Shown one piece after another: positions 36,541 to 56,306 of a stretch of 64,000 nucleotides of DNA. Where the stretch lies: assembly GCF_964340395.1 (NCBI RefSeq), contig NC_135566.1:2773501-2837500 (forward strand). Direction: 5' to 3'. The notes beneath the pieces are model-generated. The model searched no databases and was not told the origin of the DNA. It worked only from the letters and a program-made list of their open reading frames with translations. Made by a program: the position numbers and the translations under genes. Numbering within the stretch: the first letter of the stretch is position 1; every line of letters begins with the position of its first letter. The stretch is from Glandiceps talaboti. Taxonomy: Eukaryota > Hemichordata > Enteropneusta > Spengelidae.

Positions 36541-38797
36541 GGGCACTAAAATAGCAGTTTAAATAGTCGTTACAGCACACGTCAAAGTTCAAATATTCAA
36601 ATATTGCTATAATTCCACCGCATGTTTTCCCGTACATTAGTTTCAGTCGATTTATTGACAGATCCCCCTATATCCTAGTTTCCGTAAGACTTAGTATTCT
36701 ACTAAATATACTGCAGATAGCTTAGTTTTAAATCTAATTTACTATGATAATTTTGGGACTTTCTTGAGTTTAGCCATATATCTTGGAGTCGAACCTCTAT
36801 GGTTTATGGGTTACAAATACACCGCAGGGATGTGCAATATGCAAATAACTGTCTCTTGATATTTTTCCTTAGATAGTTTCAACGTATCACACAATTATTC
36901 CAGTCTCTTCGACTGAATATAATGCACATGGAAACATTTCTATGCCGAATTACTGATCCTAACATACACAGTTTAACACGTGATCCTAACATACACAATT
37001 TAACACGAAATACTATGCAATATCACCACTGACTGCATGCAAAGTCAAACTTAGTAACTCATCATTGAGCAAAAACTGTATTTTGGCGCCATGTTGTTAT
37101 GGAAGTGAACACTGACATATCATTGATGGGTACAACATGTTTCAAGATGCTTTGAAAATCATCGTTCTTCGATCCGATCACTATACGATATGTCAACAGG
37201 GTTGTATTATTCTAGTTCATTGACCTAAACAGATGTTTATTTCTTTCACCATTTTGTGACACTTGTTATAAATTCTGTGTACATGACAAAATAAGCAAGG
37301 TAATGCCCGTCTTAAGAGAAAGATCCACTTGATAACATTAGTCAATATAAGTACTAAATGTTTAACCATACACACAACACGCTTTTGATAAGCTGAGAGC
37401 TTTCGACTGCCAACAGCCAGTCTTGTTTACTTGAAGGTTTATTTCCAATATAAAACATTTATCTTTGACTAATATTTCAAAATATTATATCTATTCTGAC
37501 ATACAGGTAGATACTTACAAATGATCATAAATAGTTTTCTTTAGACAAAACAAACAACCTCTTACACTGTAACGTTTATGAAAGGAAGTAGACAGGAAAT
37601 GATAGAGATTACAAATGAATACAAATGCAATTTTAAGCACCATGAAAGAAGAATTTGCCTAAATATGAATATATTGATGGATATACATCAAGCAAATCTT
37701 TATGTGAAAGTGGCCTAAATGCACACACGTAGAGTCATTTTTACTTATTTACATCCCTATTTCACATTTACATGTATTATATATTGGTCTCTATCTAGCC
37801 CTTGTTCTGTGTATTACACCACGTTACAGCTACGACGTATAGACCCATAGGGGCAACACATTTAGTTTCTCAATCCAGACTGAGCATGCTCAGATGCAAA
37901 GGACTATGGGATTATATGTGGTTATCGTAATACCTAATCTGGAGCTACTGATAAAATAAACCTCCCACAATGGCCAGGGTAACTTTGAATTGATTATTTG
38001 TGGTTGCAAACAATGTAACAGTATAATTGTTTACAATACCAATTCATTAGTATTTATAATCATATTTCCCATGATGCAACATTCAACATGGCGGGTTTGC
38101 AAGTTCCCTATTCAATCTACAAGCTCAGTATACTGAACTGCAAATAGTAGATTTCTATCTGGGTTACGTAGTGTTTGTTGCATGGATCACTGAATTGTTC
38201 TTTCTACACACAAATGTACATCAACCGTAAGTGGCTATGTCAAGGTTAAGAGATCGATCAGGAATTGAACCAAATCCAGATTATATGTTAACACAATAAT
38301 TACAATTACTTGAGTCTATCATGAACGCAGACCAAATATTGATCCACAACTTTCAATGCAAATATTTGCATGTCAAAATACTGGACAAACTCGTTAGCAC
38401 CTTCTCAGGGGATCACTTGAGTCAGTTCCTGTTTCATAGTCGTGTAATGTGTGAGACGTGATACCCGCAATAAATGGCAGCTGCAACATCCAGCAATCGA
38501 TTCCATAGTAACATTGGCGTTATCTTGGAAACATTCAGGCACTGATGAGCACTGTATATTCACTTGGTCTGTCAAAGATGGATGATGCAAGTGATAAAAG
38601 ATGTTATCCATTTGTGCGACAAAAAACATGACTGTCTGTGACCATCCATTAGTAACTTGATACATGCATTTTTTACTCAATGTTTCGTATTATTATTTAA
38701 GTTAGTAACTAAAGCTTAATGTACAGTGCCAGGCAGACAAACTCAAACTCTTCCAGGCTGTTTTATGATCTGTGACAATCCTCCATTCTTTAAACAC
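36541..38797. other. Non-coding region
   Basis: Holds a 27-bp tandem duplication (TGATCCTAACATACACAGTT..., 36954-37007). No recognisable exon. Confidence 0.45.
36954..37007 (+). repeat. 27-bp tandem duplication
   Basis: TGATCCTAACATACACAGTT + TAACACG is repeated immediately with one base change. Confidence 0.9.
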
Positions 38798-38923
38798 GCC
38801 ACATACACATACACATACACGTACACATACACATACACATACACATACAAATACACATACACATACATGCACAGACACAAACACAGACACTTAAGTCCAC
38901 AGAAAGATATTGGCTGATAGACA

Positions 38924-38962
<39 letters not shown>

Positions 38963-38976
38963 GAACGCACGCACGC
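38798..38976 (+). repeat. (ACATAC)n and (AC)n microsatellites
   Basis: Hexanucleotide ACATAC units to about 38880, a short gap, then AC units from 38920 ending in (GCAC)n. Confidence 0.93.
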
Positions 38977-39347
38977 AGTAAGCAGAAAGCAAAACAGACA
39001 GACGAACTTCCTGATACAACCCTTACATACCGTTGTTTTTATGTCTGTTACACAGAGATTGAACAGATGAGAAAGAATACATCAAGGAAATAATTCTCCA
39101 ACGTCTATGTGTAACAGCAAAACACATCTATAAGTTATGTCATTGGTCATTCATCATGTTATATACGTACAAGGCATGGTTATCAAACTGTGTTTTTGTA
39201 CAGATTGTTTATATGTTTAATTTTAATTTTGTTATTTTTACTCTACCAAAAGGTTTTTAATAGATATGCGTTATGAAGTTTTCGTGATAAGACACATTCA
39301 TCACTATATATACAGTGTATTATTGCATTAATCTGTTGATAAAAAAT

Positions 39348-39486
39348 GCGTCTGTCTGTCTCCCCCACTCTGTCTATCCCTGTCTGTCTGTCTGCCTGCC
39401 TGACTGTCTGTCTGTCTGTCTGTCTGTCTGACTCTAGCTCTCTCTCTCTCCCTCTCTGACTCTGTTGCTCTCTCTCTCTCTCTCAC

Positions 39487-39552
<66 letters not shown>
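39348..39552 (+). repeat. (GTCT)n and (TC)n microsatellites
   Basis: GTCT units grade into a polypyrimidine TC run, about 75 bases uninterrupted at the right end. Confidence 0.95.
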
Positions 39553-39556
<4 letters not shown>

Positions 39557-40036
39557 GCTGAGATAAACTGCCTTTTCAAACATTCATAAGATTTTATACC
39601 TGTTGTCTGAAACATGTATCTTTCCCTATTTGATATATATCGACTTCACCGTACATCAATGAAAGATGGAGTATCATGCTACATTCACTATTCCTTGTAG
39701 CTATAGCAACCCAATATCTCTGAATGTCAAAGTACTATATTACTTGTAAGTGGTAGGTCATTTGAGAAGAGTAATGGACTTTCATTTGGAACAGGTTTAC
39801 AAGACCTATCTTATCAATATATTTGAGTGTGTAACCCCGGAAATGACTGTCTAATCACACTGTTTGCTATCGATGAGTATAACGGAAACATAAGAAGTAA
39901 TTGAGGGGGCATCGTGTGTATTGCCTGGAAACGATTGCGATATCTCTGTGCTAATTATTACCATTTAGCCGTAAAAGAGTTGTAGCAAATATGTGGTCTT
40001 TGGATGCTTTGTAGAATTGAAAGTGTGGGCGAGGCG

Positions 40037-43414
<3,378 letters not shown>

Positions 43415-43466
43415 GTTTGTTTGTTTGTTTGTTTGTTTGTTTGTTTGTTTGGTAGTTATTATACGG

Positions 43467-43513
<47 letters not shown>
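43415..43513 (+). repeat. (TTTG)n and (GAT)n microsatellites
   Basis: TTTG units at 43415-43451, then about 14 GAT units at 43471-43513. Confidence 0.95.
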
Positions 43514-46500
43514 TCATAAACACCGTTCAATATAGACATACATAACCACACGTACAAACATTTTATAGTGCAATATTTTAGTACAACGTATACTGGTTGC
43601 CAAGGTGGTCTTTTTTATTAACATGTATTGATGAATCCTTGAAGACTGTTTTGTTCTGAGCTTTTATCAGGAGTAGCGTAATTGTGCCGGTACTGTAGTA
43701 CCAGTAACTGTCTCTTGGCAAAATGTAAATGAAACACCGTGATGTTCGCGTTATGATAATGAAAGCAATGCTTTCATATACAAACATATCACACAAGAAA
43801 AAAATGTAGGGATGAATTAATTAATATTGTAACTGGTAATGTCAAATTCAATTTACAAAATCTTAATGTCGATAACTTACACTTGGAGTTCTCGAGGGTA
43901 AAATAAAAGTATTAGTGACAAATGAACATTAACCGAGTTACACGAATTGTGAGGCGCTAACGACGGTAACGTCTGACAGCTCGGAATAACACATCAAACA
44001 AGGTACATAATAATCAGGTTATCTTCCTTCGGAGATTAGTGAGAGGATATTGATGGATCCCTGTAGCCGTTGTAACCAGGGAGAACTTGTCATTAATAGA
44101 AATACTTCATCTCAAGAAGGTTGCTGTTCACCTGGGCTTTGTCGGCTTTATTGGCTTTCTGTAGGCACACGGTATATAGGCGCACACATCGACGCCACTT
44201 AGAAAGCAAGAACAGCGTGCCACCTAATTGTCATAAAACTAATATTGATAAATTAAATCTTAAGCACCTATTGTTCAGATTTACTTTTTGAAATATGGTA
44301 TGACAGTAATATGAATATGCATATGTACTTTATTAAATTTATCAATAGTACTTAACTCTACTAACAGCTGTGTTGGATTCTGTCACTGTAAGCATTATAA
44401 AAAAACATTAATTGCGTCGTCACAGAAAATAAGCATTTTTTTGTTCTCCAATATGGTATTATCGACAGAAAACAGATATGTTTTAGGTTGCTATTACTGT
44501 ATATGCACACCTTCGATGTAAAACCTATATAGCTACGTGATGTCTATTATACGTAATTTGATATCGTCGGTTATTAATTCTTGTACATGTGGTAATTGTG
44601 TATATGCAGAGATGCTGGTTCATTTAGCCTTGGATTCATGATATAAACAAGCCACTTAATGTTGAATATTTAGCATGGTATTATTAGTTGAAAGTAATAT
44701 CGCGTTTTGGGGATGGCATACGTTCTAATCGTGACGTAATAAGGGACAGTCACGTGGTTTAAATATATGAATATTAACGTAGTACTCTCCTCGGCAATAA
44801 TTCTTAACTTTTGTTGTTACTCAGCTCAATAACCTCCAACCCATTCTTTGTTATACTAAAGAAAAAAATCATCAGGGGTCACTATGAATATCTTTGAAAT
44901 AGAGGCCAACATTATATTAGAATGACTCCATTTTAGAATTCAATATGGCCGCCAAGTACTGGATAGATAACTTTGAGATTTAGGGAGATTGGTCCCCATG
45001 GCACATTCTACCTTAACGTCATAAGATTAAACTCGAGAACAAGCGAACCAATATTTCAAATTTTATGAAAAGCATAGGACATGTTCTTCTGAAAATCCCA
45101 AAATGAAAACGACTGACGTACAGCATTAGCTTTTGCTAAAGAAAGGAATTAGTTGAACCAAGAGCTTCTCACACAACTCATAAATCCATTCAAGTCTAAC
45201 AACTGTACATTATTAACCTATGCACCTGCAAGAAACACGACAGCCTAAATATCGAACTTAGAATTTGCATATCATGCAAAATATATATTAGATGACAAAG
45301 TTGCTCCACCCTACCGACACGAGAGAAAGTGATATGGCAAATAGAATCACTGCACTTCAACAGTATGTTAAAATTAGTTTGTGTGATGAAATTTAAAACG
45401 GAAACAGAAAAAAGAACACCATCTGTGTTATCAATTATATAGTTTCATGTAATGTCAATTGATATATGAGTGAGGAAAGGAAATAGTGGAATCAACCTAT
45501 CAGAACTTGAGACTTGTAATGATACCAATTTAGATGGATTTCAGATAACTACAGTCTCCGATTTATTTGTACACGTGGGTTTTATTTTCCCGCCATGACT
45601 ATTAAGTCAATGAACAAGTAGTAGTGAATGACTCAGTTCTGCACAAGTCACTTCCCCACCCAAATAATGTGTGAAAAAAGTGGTTACTTTTTAGCATGTT
45701 TCAACTTCATTTTAGACATATCAATACGATCTAATTATCTTTACATTATACAAAAATGGTTTCATAATATTAAAACTTCACATAAAATGCTCATATCATG
45801 CAAAAGTCCAATCTTGTACACTAGTCATGTTCAAAACATGCAAATAAATAGTGTGTCGTCTGGTATGTTTCTGGTATTTTATGGTTACATTCGCGAACCA
45901 TTTATTGATTGTTATCAACTGTTGCTTTTAAAAGCATAATTGATTTTTGTTTGCAATTTTCTAAAATTGATGGTATGATAACTAATGTAGTGTAATTCTT
46001 GTCCCTGTATGGTTGACTTATGAACGAGAAATTCTCAGCGGGTACCCTCTCCATTTCACTAATGCTTCGTGGCAAGCTCTCAGGGAAGGTCGACACTTCA
46101 AGCACTGAAATAACCAACACATTATCTGCCATTAACTTATTCTTACATTTCATTGGTCCAGAATATTAATTTGCAAACATATTAACATGACAATGGCTTT
46201 AATATACAATGTAGATATGAACCCGGTTTAAACTATTTGCTATCATTCTACTGACAGTGCTGTTCAAATAATGATTTATTAAGCTGTTACAGGGTTAATG
46301 GACCAAAAATGTCCCTACATAAAATGGACCAAAATGTTTAATAACAAACACTGGAGATGCTGCTATTGTACGTATTAACAGTTTGTACCTATGCAACAAT
46401 ATATAAAACGAAATTAACATATGTTATATGGAATAAGCATGTTTGTTTTACTGTAATAAATTGTTATTAATCAACTAAAGTTTAGAAAATATGAAACTAA

Positions 46501-48351
46501 TATGTAGTAGATATGTCGTAGATGCTTTTGTAACTGTGGGAATGAAAGTTATCCAATTTTATTTGTAAAATCAATAAGAAGTAAGGGTCCTCCGAAACGA
46601 GAACTACTCACAGTATAAGAAGCTGTATGCCACGTTATACTTGCAATCTTTTCGTGCAAACATTTCTTTTTCTGTACATTTATTGTACTGCATGGCGTGA
46701 GTTGAAACATCGAAATGGTGCAAAATATCGAGGGACATTATATTTTTGTATGAATAACAGTTGAATTTCGCTTATAGTTCGTCGCTCATGTAAATGTTGA
46801 ATTGATAAATGTGCATAGTACGTGATTTAGCAAAACTACTGACATGAATACAAGCACGTTCTTTCCATCGTGATAAACAGGTACTGCGTGAAGCCTATAC
46901 ATGTTGTAATCGTTTGCCCATTTACCTGTCAAATATCAAAATTTTGAAAGTCACATACAAGCGTACACGTGACGATGCATATGTGCAGTATGTCAAAAAC
47001 CATGAATTTATGTACAAAATAAATGCAAATAACAAGATTACAAGCACTGTGTGTGCCTTTCACAATTAACAATAAAAGTAGCAGGCAATGACGAGTTTTG
47101 AAACTCTACATTATCAATTCAATGAATGGCCATGCAGATGGTCATATCAGAAAGCATTCACCTGCTGTTGTAACAATGGGTATATACCAGTTTCGATTTA
47201 GGCCGACAGAATGCTTAAAATTGAGAGTCGGTAATTGGCGATGACACAGTGAACCGCCTCGTGGTGTTATCGATTGAAGTACAGTATCAATGTGTGACTG
47301 TGACAGAACACACGACAGGTAATTCCAGGAAACCTCGATCAAAGATCACTATTTCCGGCATGTGCTGACTAGATTGACTCCATATTTCATAATATATATT
47401 ACATTTTCTAGGTCGAAGATTGGTAGATTTGGGTAAGACATTTGTACATAGACACATTTGAAACTACCTTATTCTGTAATATTATTTCAGATAAAAACTC
47501 AAATGCAAGAAGATTTATACACTTTTTATGGCATTTGTGTGGCTATATTGGGAACATAATACGAGATTTGAAGAACCTACACGTTAATTATTACATGTAG
47601 TAATCAATGTTACCAGAAGAAGACGATACGTTTTGACTTGCATGGGACAACGTATAGTAAGGAAATAATACCATTTTCATGGCTAGCTATCTTTTAGAAG
47701 GTAACATATCGTAAATAAATAACTTAGTAGATGTGAATACCCCACTCTCTACTGTAATATTTAGTTTCGCCTTAATACTATATCTACATCATCATTTTGG
47801 CGACGAGTCTTGATCAGTACGTGCTCTTCGTGTTGTACGCAACGCTTTCAAATTAGTCCATTGACAGTAACCAATCTTACTCCTAATGTGAGTGATAGGA
47901 AATCAGTGTAATCCCGAGATTATATCACACGGAAATATCTGTGGAGTTTAATTGGATTAAGCAATCAATGACAAATTTATCAGGCGGGATTGTCAGGCGT
48001 CTTTGCATCTTACTGATACACATCTCAGGAGAAATGATAAGACTAGATATCCCACTGCACCGGATTTATGATAACAGTTATCTGGTGAAGTACAAAACAG
48101 ACTACAGCACAAATTATTGATCTATGTCCTTTTAGCGGCATGAGATGGGCTTAAAACTCCGCTGAGAAATGTCAGTACTTGTCCGTATTGTGTGTTACGT
48201 TTATAACAGCACAACACAAAGCATCGCACTTTACTCTAACAGTTTCCACCAGCTTTAATTTTAACATGAAAATTTAAAGGGGAGTTTTGGAATTCGGAAC
48301 AAGTTCAGAATTTTACCAAATATTACAGATAGGCTGATTACACAGAGACAT
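43514..48351. other. Non-coding region
   Basis: About 4.8 kb of AT-rich DNA without arrays or recognised exons. Confidence 0.45.
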
Positions 48352-48476
<125 letters not shown>

Positions 48477-48583
48477 ATATGATGTGAGAGAAAAAAATTA
48501 CATTGAAAGCATCCAATACCCACACTATGTGCAAAATTGTATTAGAGCGGGCGAGAGGCTAGAAAATAGATACTAATTAAGTA

Positions 48584-48584
<1 letters not shown>

Positions 48585-48613
<29 letters not shown>
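48585..48613 (+). repeat. (TG)n microsatellite
   Basis: About 14 TG units. Confidence 0.93.
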
Positions 48614-48616
<3 letters not shown>

Positions 48617-48676
48617 CATTAAAGACAGAAGATTATTAATTCCATAATTGACGTGTCAAGAGTTATATAAGGGTTA

Positions 48677-52217
<3,541 letters not shown>

Positions 52218-52561
52218 ATGTTATTCCCCAATATTTTTCTTCGTTCAGTCATGGAAAATACAAGTGACCTAAGGGGCCTTTGTCACTACGAGTCGCTAGA
52301 TGAGTATTGACAACCCTTAGGTCACGACTATTTTCCAGCTAAATGAAGAAAAATATTGAAGAATAACATAATTATACCAGCGTCAGTAATATCAAAGAAA
52401 ACTCTCATATTACGAACACAGCAGAACCAGTGATGTAGACACGTGTTGTCACGACGTAGAACGACCAGAGTATACTTCAAATTCAACTTGGCTCATACAT
52501 GGTATAAAATATAACATTATTAATTGTTACATACAGTATTTACAAACGTTGACACGAAACG
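52218..52561 (+). mobile_element. Dispersed repeat family B, copy 2 (foldback at left end)
   Basis: Arms at 52218-52278 and 52310-52369 are near-perfect reverse complements, about 60 bases each (left ATGTTATTCCCCAATATTTT; inner GTGACCTAAGGG paired with CCCTTAGGTCAC), around a 30-base loop. The right 190 bases align with copy 1 at 7351-7741. The better preservation of the arms suggests a younger copy. Non-autonomous foldback/MITE-like element; no coding capacity. Confidence 0.65.
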
Positions 52562-53786
52562 AGAATTCAGACACATTACTCCAGCTAATCTGATGAACAC
52601 ATTTAAGAGCAGATATCCATCTGGCGGATTATTTGACGTGTACAGCCTTTGGCTTTAAATAACCGACCAAATTAGAAAACGACACCACGTACTGCTTTGT
52701 TGTCTTTCGTGTGTCTTTGCGTTTCGAAGTGTTCAACACATTTCATACTCCCTAGCATGGAGAGCGCAGTAACGACTCGATCGGATGAATATTTCAAATT
52801 ATAACAAAACATATGTTGTCTTGGGAGCGAAAAAATACTCTTCTATGTATTCATGCCAATTTCATATTGATACGTTTAGTATAATTTGGAAGGCTGTTGC
52901 AAACACAATTTTACTACTCAGAGTCTCAATCAACATCCTCGTATAAGTGTTATCCCACTCCTCGCCACATGACGGTAACTGTGATGCATTAGAGATACGT
53001 AGGCCCACCCAAAAGTTAAGTTCAGAGTGATTCTGTGGGAGTTTCCATCAATATCTTTGGCAAGGATTGGTCAATAAACAAATTTATAGATACTGCAGTC
53101 GAGGCTCGGTGTTCTCATGTCGCGATTATAGCATTTACGCACATCAAACAACCTTTGCTTCTATGTTAAAGTAAGCCGAACGCTGACTTCATTCTTACCT
53201 ATGTCTCCATGTTGCTTTTCAAATTTAAACACCATCGACAATTTCTGTTCATGGATTTACGCAAATAATTCAAAACAACACTTTCGATACAACGTACAAG
53301 AAATCCCTCAACGTGTTTTAGTATCACTTTCATTATTTTTAACATTCAAATACAGGATCAGACCAATATTATGGTATTTGACACCGGGTATAGAATGGTA
53401 TCGTTTATCGTACTGAGAAATGAGATAACAAATTCCCTACATTTTTGTAATTACCAGGTGAGGCGTATACCTCTAATTAGACTGCAATATACTATTTTTG
53501 CAAACCCATTAATCCTTACGGATCATTTTATTATTGGGAATATAATCTCAACCATATGTACATGTATGAGTGTTGACGATTTAGCTAGATAATAAATAAA
53601 AAACCACTGCCCACCTCTAACAGATGTTGGAGATCACGGTCAATTTTGTGTTAATAGTTAATCGTCAAGAGTGCATATTAAATGTGTTTAATTATTCAGG
53701 TCCTACCGCGCACAAAGCGTAATAAAATTTTAGTAGAAAGAAAGAGAGAAATGGACAGATATTTACCAACATAGGCAAGAACTCAT
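52562..53786. other. Non-coding region
   Basis: Nothing recognisable. Confidence 0.4.
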
Positions 53787-53820
53787 CATGTCTGTCTGTA
53801 TGTATGTATGTATGTATGTA

Positions 53821-53891
<71 letters not shown>

Positions 53892-53896
53892 ATGTA

Positions 53897-53963
<67 letters not shown>

Positions 53964-54155
53964 ACGTACGTACGTACGTCCGCACGCACGCACGCATACA
54001 CGTAGGTCGGTACGTACATACGTACGTACGTACGTATGTATGTATGTATGTATGTATGTATGTATGTATGTATGTATGTATGTATGTATGTATGGATGGA
54101 TGTATGTATGTATGTGTGTGTGTATGTATGTATGTATGTATGTATGTATGTGTGT

Positions 54156-54195
<40 letters not shown>

Positions 54196-54480
54196 ATGTA
54201 TGTATGTATGTATGTATGTATGTATGGATGGATGGATGAGTGGATGGATGGATGGATGGATGGATGTATGTATGTATGTATGTATGTACGTATGTATGTA
54301 TGTATGTATGTATGTATGTACGTATGTATGTATGTATGTATGTATGTATGTATGTATGTATGTATGTATGTATGTATGTATGTATGTATGTATGTATGGA
54401 TGAGTGGATGGATGGATGGATGGATGAGTGGATGGATCAATGAATGGATGGATTGATGGATGGCCATGGAATGATGGATG
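53787..54480 (+). repeat. Compound tetranucleotide array (GTCT)(GTAC)(GTAT)(GTGT)(GGAT), about 690 bp
   Basis: Ordered blocks of TGTC, TGTA, TACG, GTAT, TGTG and GGAT, with GTAT blocks recurring between the others. It is open in all frames of both strands because the period-4 repeat lacks stops, so no protein should be inferred. Confidence 0.97.
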
Positions 54481-55661
54481 GAATGGTGAATAGATAGATC
54501 TATGGGTGAGTGTTTTATTGTTGTATTTATGTAGTACCAATTCATCATCTTTATACATAGGTTTACTTTACAGTCATTCTATTATGATGTATGATGTGAC
54601 ACTATTCAACAAGTCTAACTGTCAGGATTAAAGTTAACATCCCACAGATGTCATCTTTTTTTTATTTTTGGAAAAACAAACTAACAGGTCACAACAGATG
54701 AAACTGATATCATGAAAAGTAACACGTCGTTTTGTATTCCACGTTTCCTCGCTTCATCTGCTGTGCCTAGATCATGTTTTGATGAATATTTAATAATAGA
54801 AAATTACATGCAGTTAAAAGAGTGTTAATTATAGATTGGATTGGTGGAAAGGTTCTATGTATGTTATTACAAACAACCTAATTCTGTAGAAACGACGATG
54901 TTAATCGTAGAGATAGTGGAAAGTCGTAAAATGTTCACAATTTAGTATTGATGGATGAGTGACGAATAAACAGAGTTTTGGTCAATTACTAGTCGATTTC
55001 ATATCTCCTATCTATATAAAATGTTGATTAATAAACTTCTTATAAAAATGCCACGTTTGCCTTTCGCATTATGCTGGACATTTTCCATTTTTTTCAGTCC
55101 TTTTCAAGTTTTGACATAACAATGCCATGTAAACTAATGACACATCAGTGATGAAAATGTTTTTGCACAATCGAATTATTATTATTTTTAGTTTTAGAAA
55201 TTTGATATTCATAAACTGACATTGTTGATATTTAATCATGTGTTATTGGTTCTAAGCTACTGTGTTGAACATTCCAGACAAGTTGTATGAAAACACGAAA
55301 ATTGATGGCCTGGTTTTGGCAGTGTAAGATAACAGTGTAAGATAAATCATAATGTACATGAGAACAATACTACTTAAAACACATATGAGATGGGTTTTAT
55401 ATGAGGCCATGTGATGCCCAATGTCCCATCCATCAATTCCATTTAACAATGAATTAGAAATAAGAACAAATAAAGACACGTACACGCGGGTTGGTATTCG
55501 TACAGACTGTAACAACAACATATGGCTTCTCAAACCAACAACCGTTTCCCTTTAGCTGATGACATTTCATAAAAATATAAAGAGGAAGACAGATTGGTTT
55601 TGATGTACTAATAGAGTTGTAGTGCTTCTGCATTGGCCGTTGTAATAGACTTATCACACCA
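54481..55661. other. Non-coding region
   Basis: Nothing recognisable beyond AT-rich sequence. Confidence 0.4.
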
Positions 55662-56306
55662 CTAACTAACTAACTAACTAACTAACGAACTAACTTATTA
55701 AAAAAGCTATCTATTTAACGAAGAAGCGAAGGAACAAATCGAGGAACATACACACACACACACACATACATACACACATACATACATACATACATACATA
55801 CATACATACATACATACATACATACATACATACATACATACATACATACATACATACATGCATACATGCATACATGCACACACACATACATACATACATA
55901 CATACATACATACATACATACATACATACATACACACCCAAACACACCCACATACAGACCTACAGACATACCTACATACATACATACATACATACATACA
56001 TACAAACACCTACATACATACATACATACATCCATCCATCCATCCATCCATCCATCCATCCATCCATCCATCCATCCATCCATCCATCCATCCATCCATC
56101 CATCCATACATACATACATACATACATACATACATACATACATACATACATACATACATACATACATACATACATACATACATACATACATACATACATA
56201 CATACATACATACATACATACATACATACATACATACATACATACATACATACATACATACATACATACATACATACATACATACATACATACATACATA
56301 CATACA
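55662..56306 (+). repeat. Compound tetranucleotide array (CTAA)(ATAC)(ATCC)(ATAC), about 560 bp plus leader
   Basis: A short CTAA block (55662-55686), then from 55748 AC, ATAC, ATGC, ATAC, an ATCC block (56031-56106) and about 200 bases of pure ATAC. It uses the same vocabulary as the 53.8-kb array on the opposite strand. Confidence 0.97.

Noticed and set aside
38405-38680. 91-codon minus-strand open frame
   Set aside because: No recognised family and no neighbouring exons.
45628-45939. 103-codon plus-strand open frame
   Set aside because: No motif; AT-rich low-information composition.
53692-54558. Long open frames of up to 288 codons ([24 protein letters not shown] strings)
   Set aside because: Period-4 repeats without stops are open in several frames on both strands; no non-repeat coding sequence is attached. 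The same holds at 3.4, 26.4, 30.3, 39.9, 55.7 and 62.3 kb.
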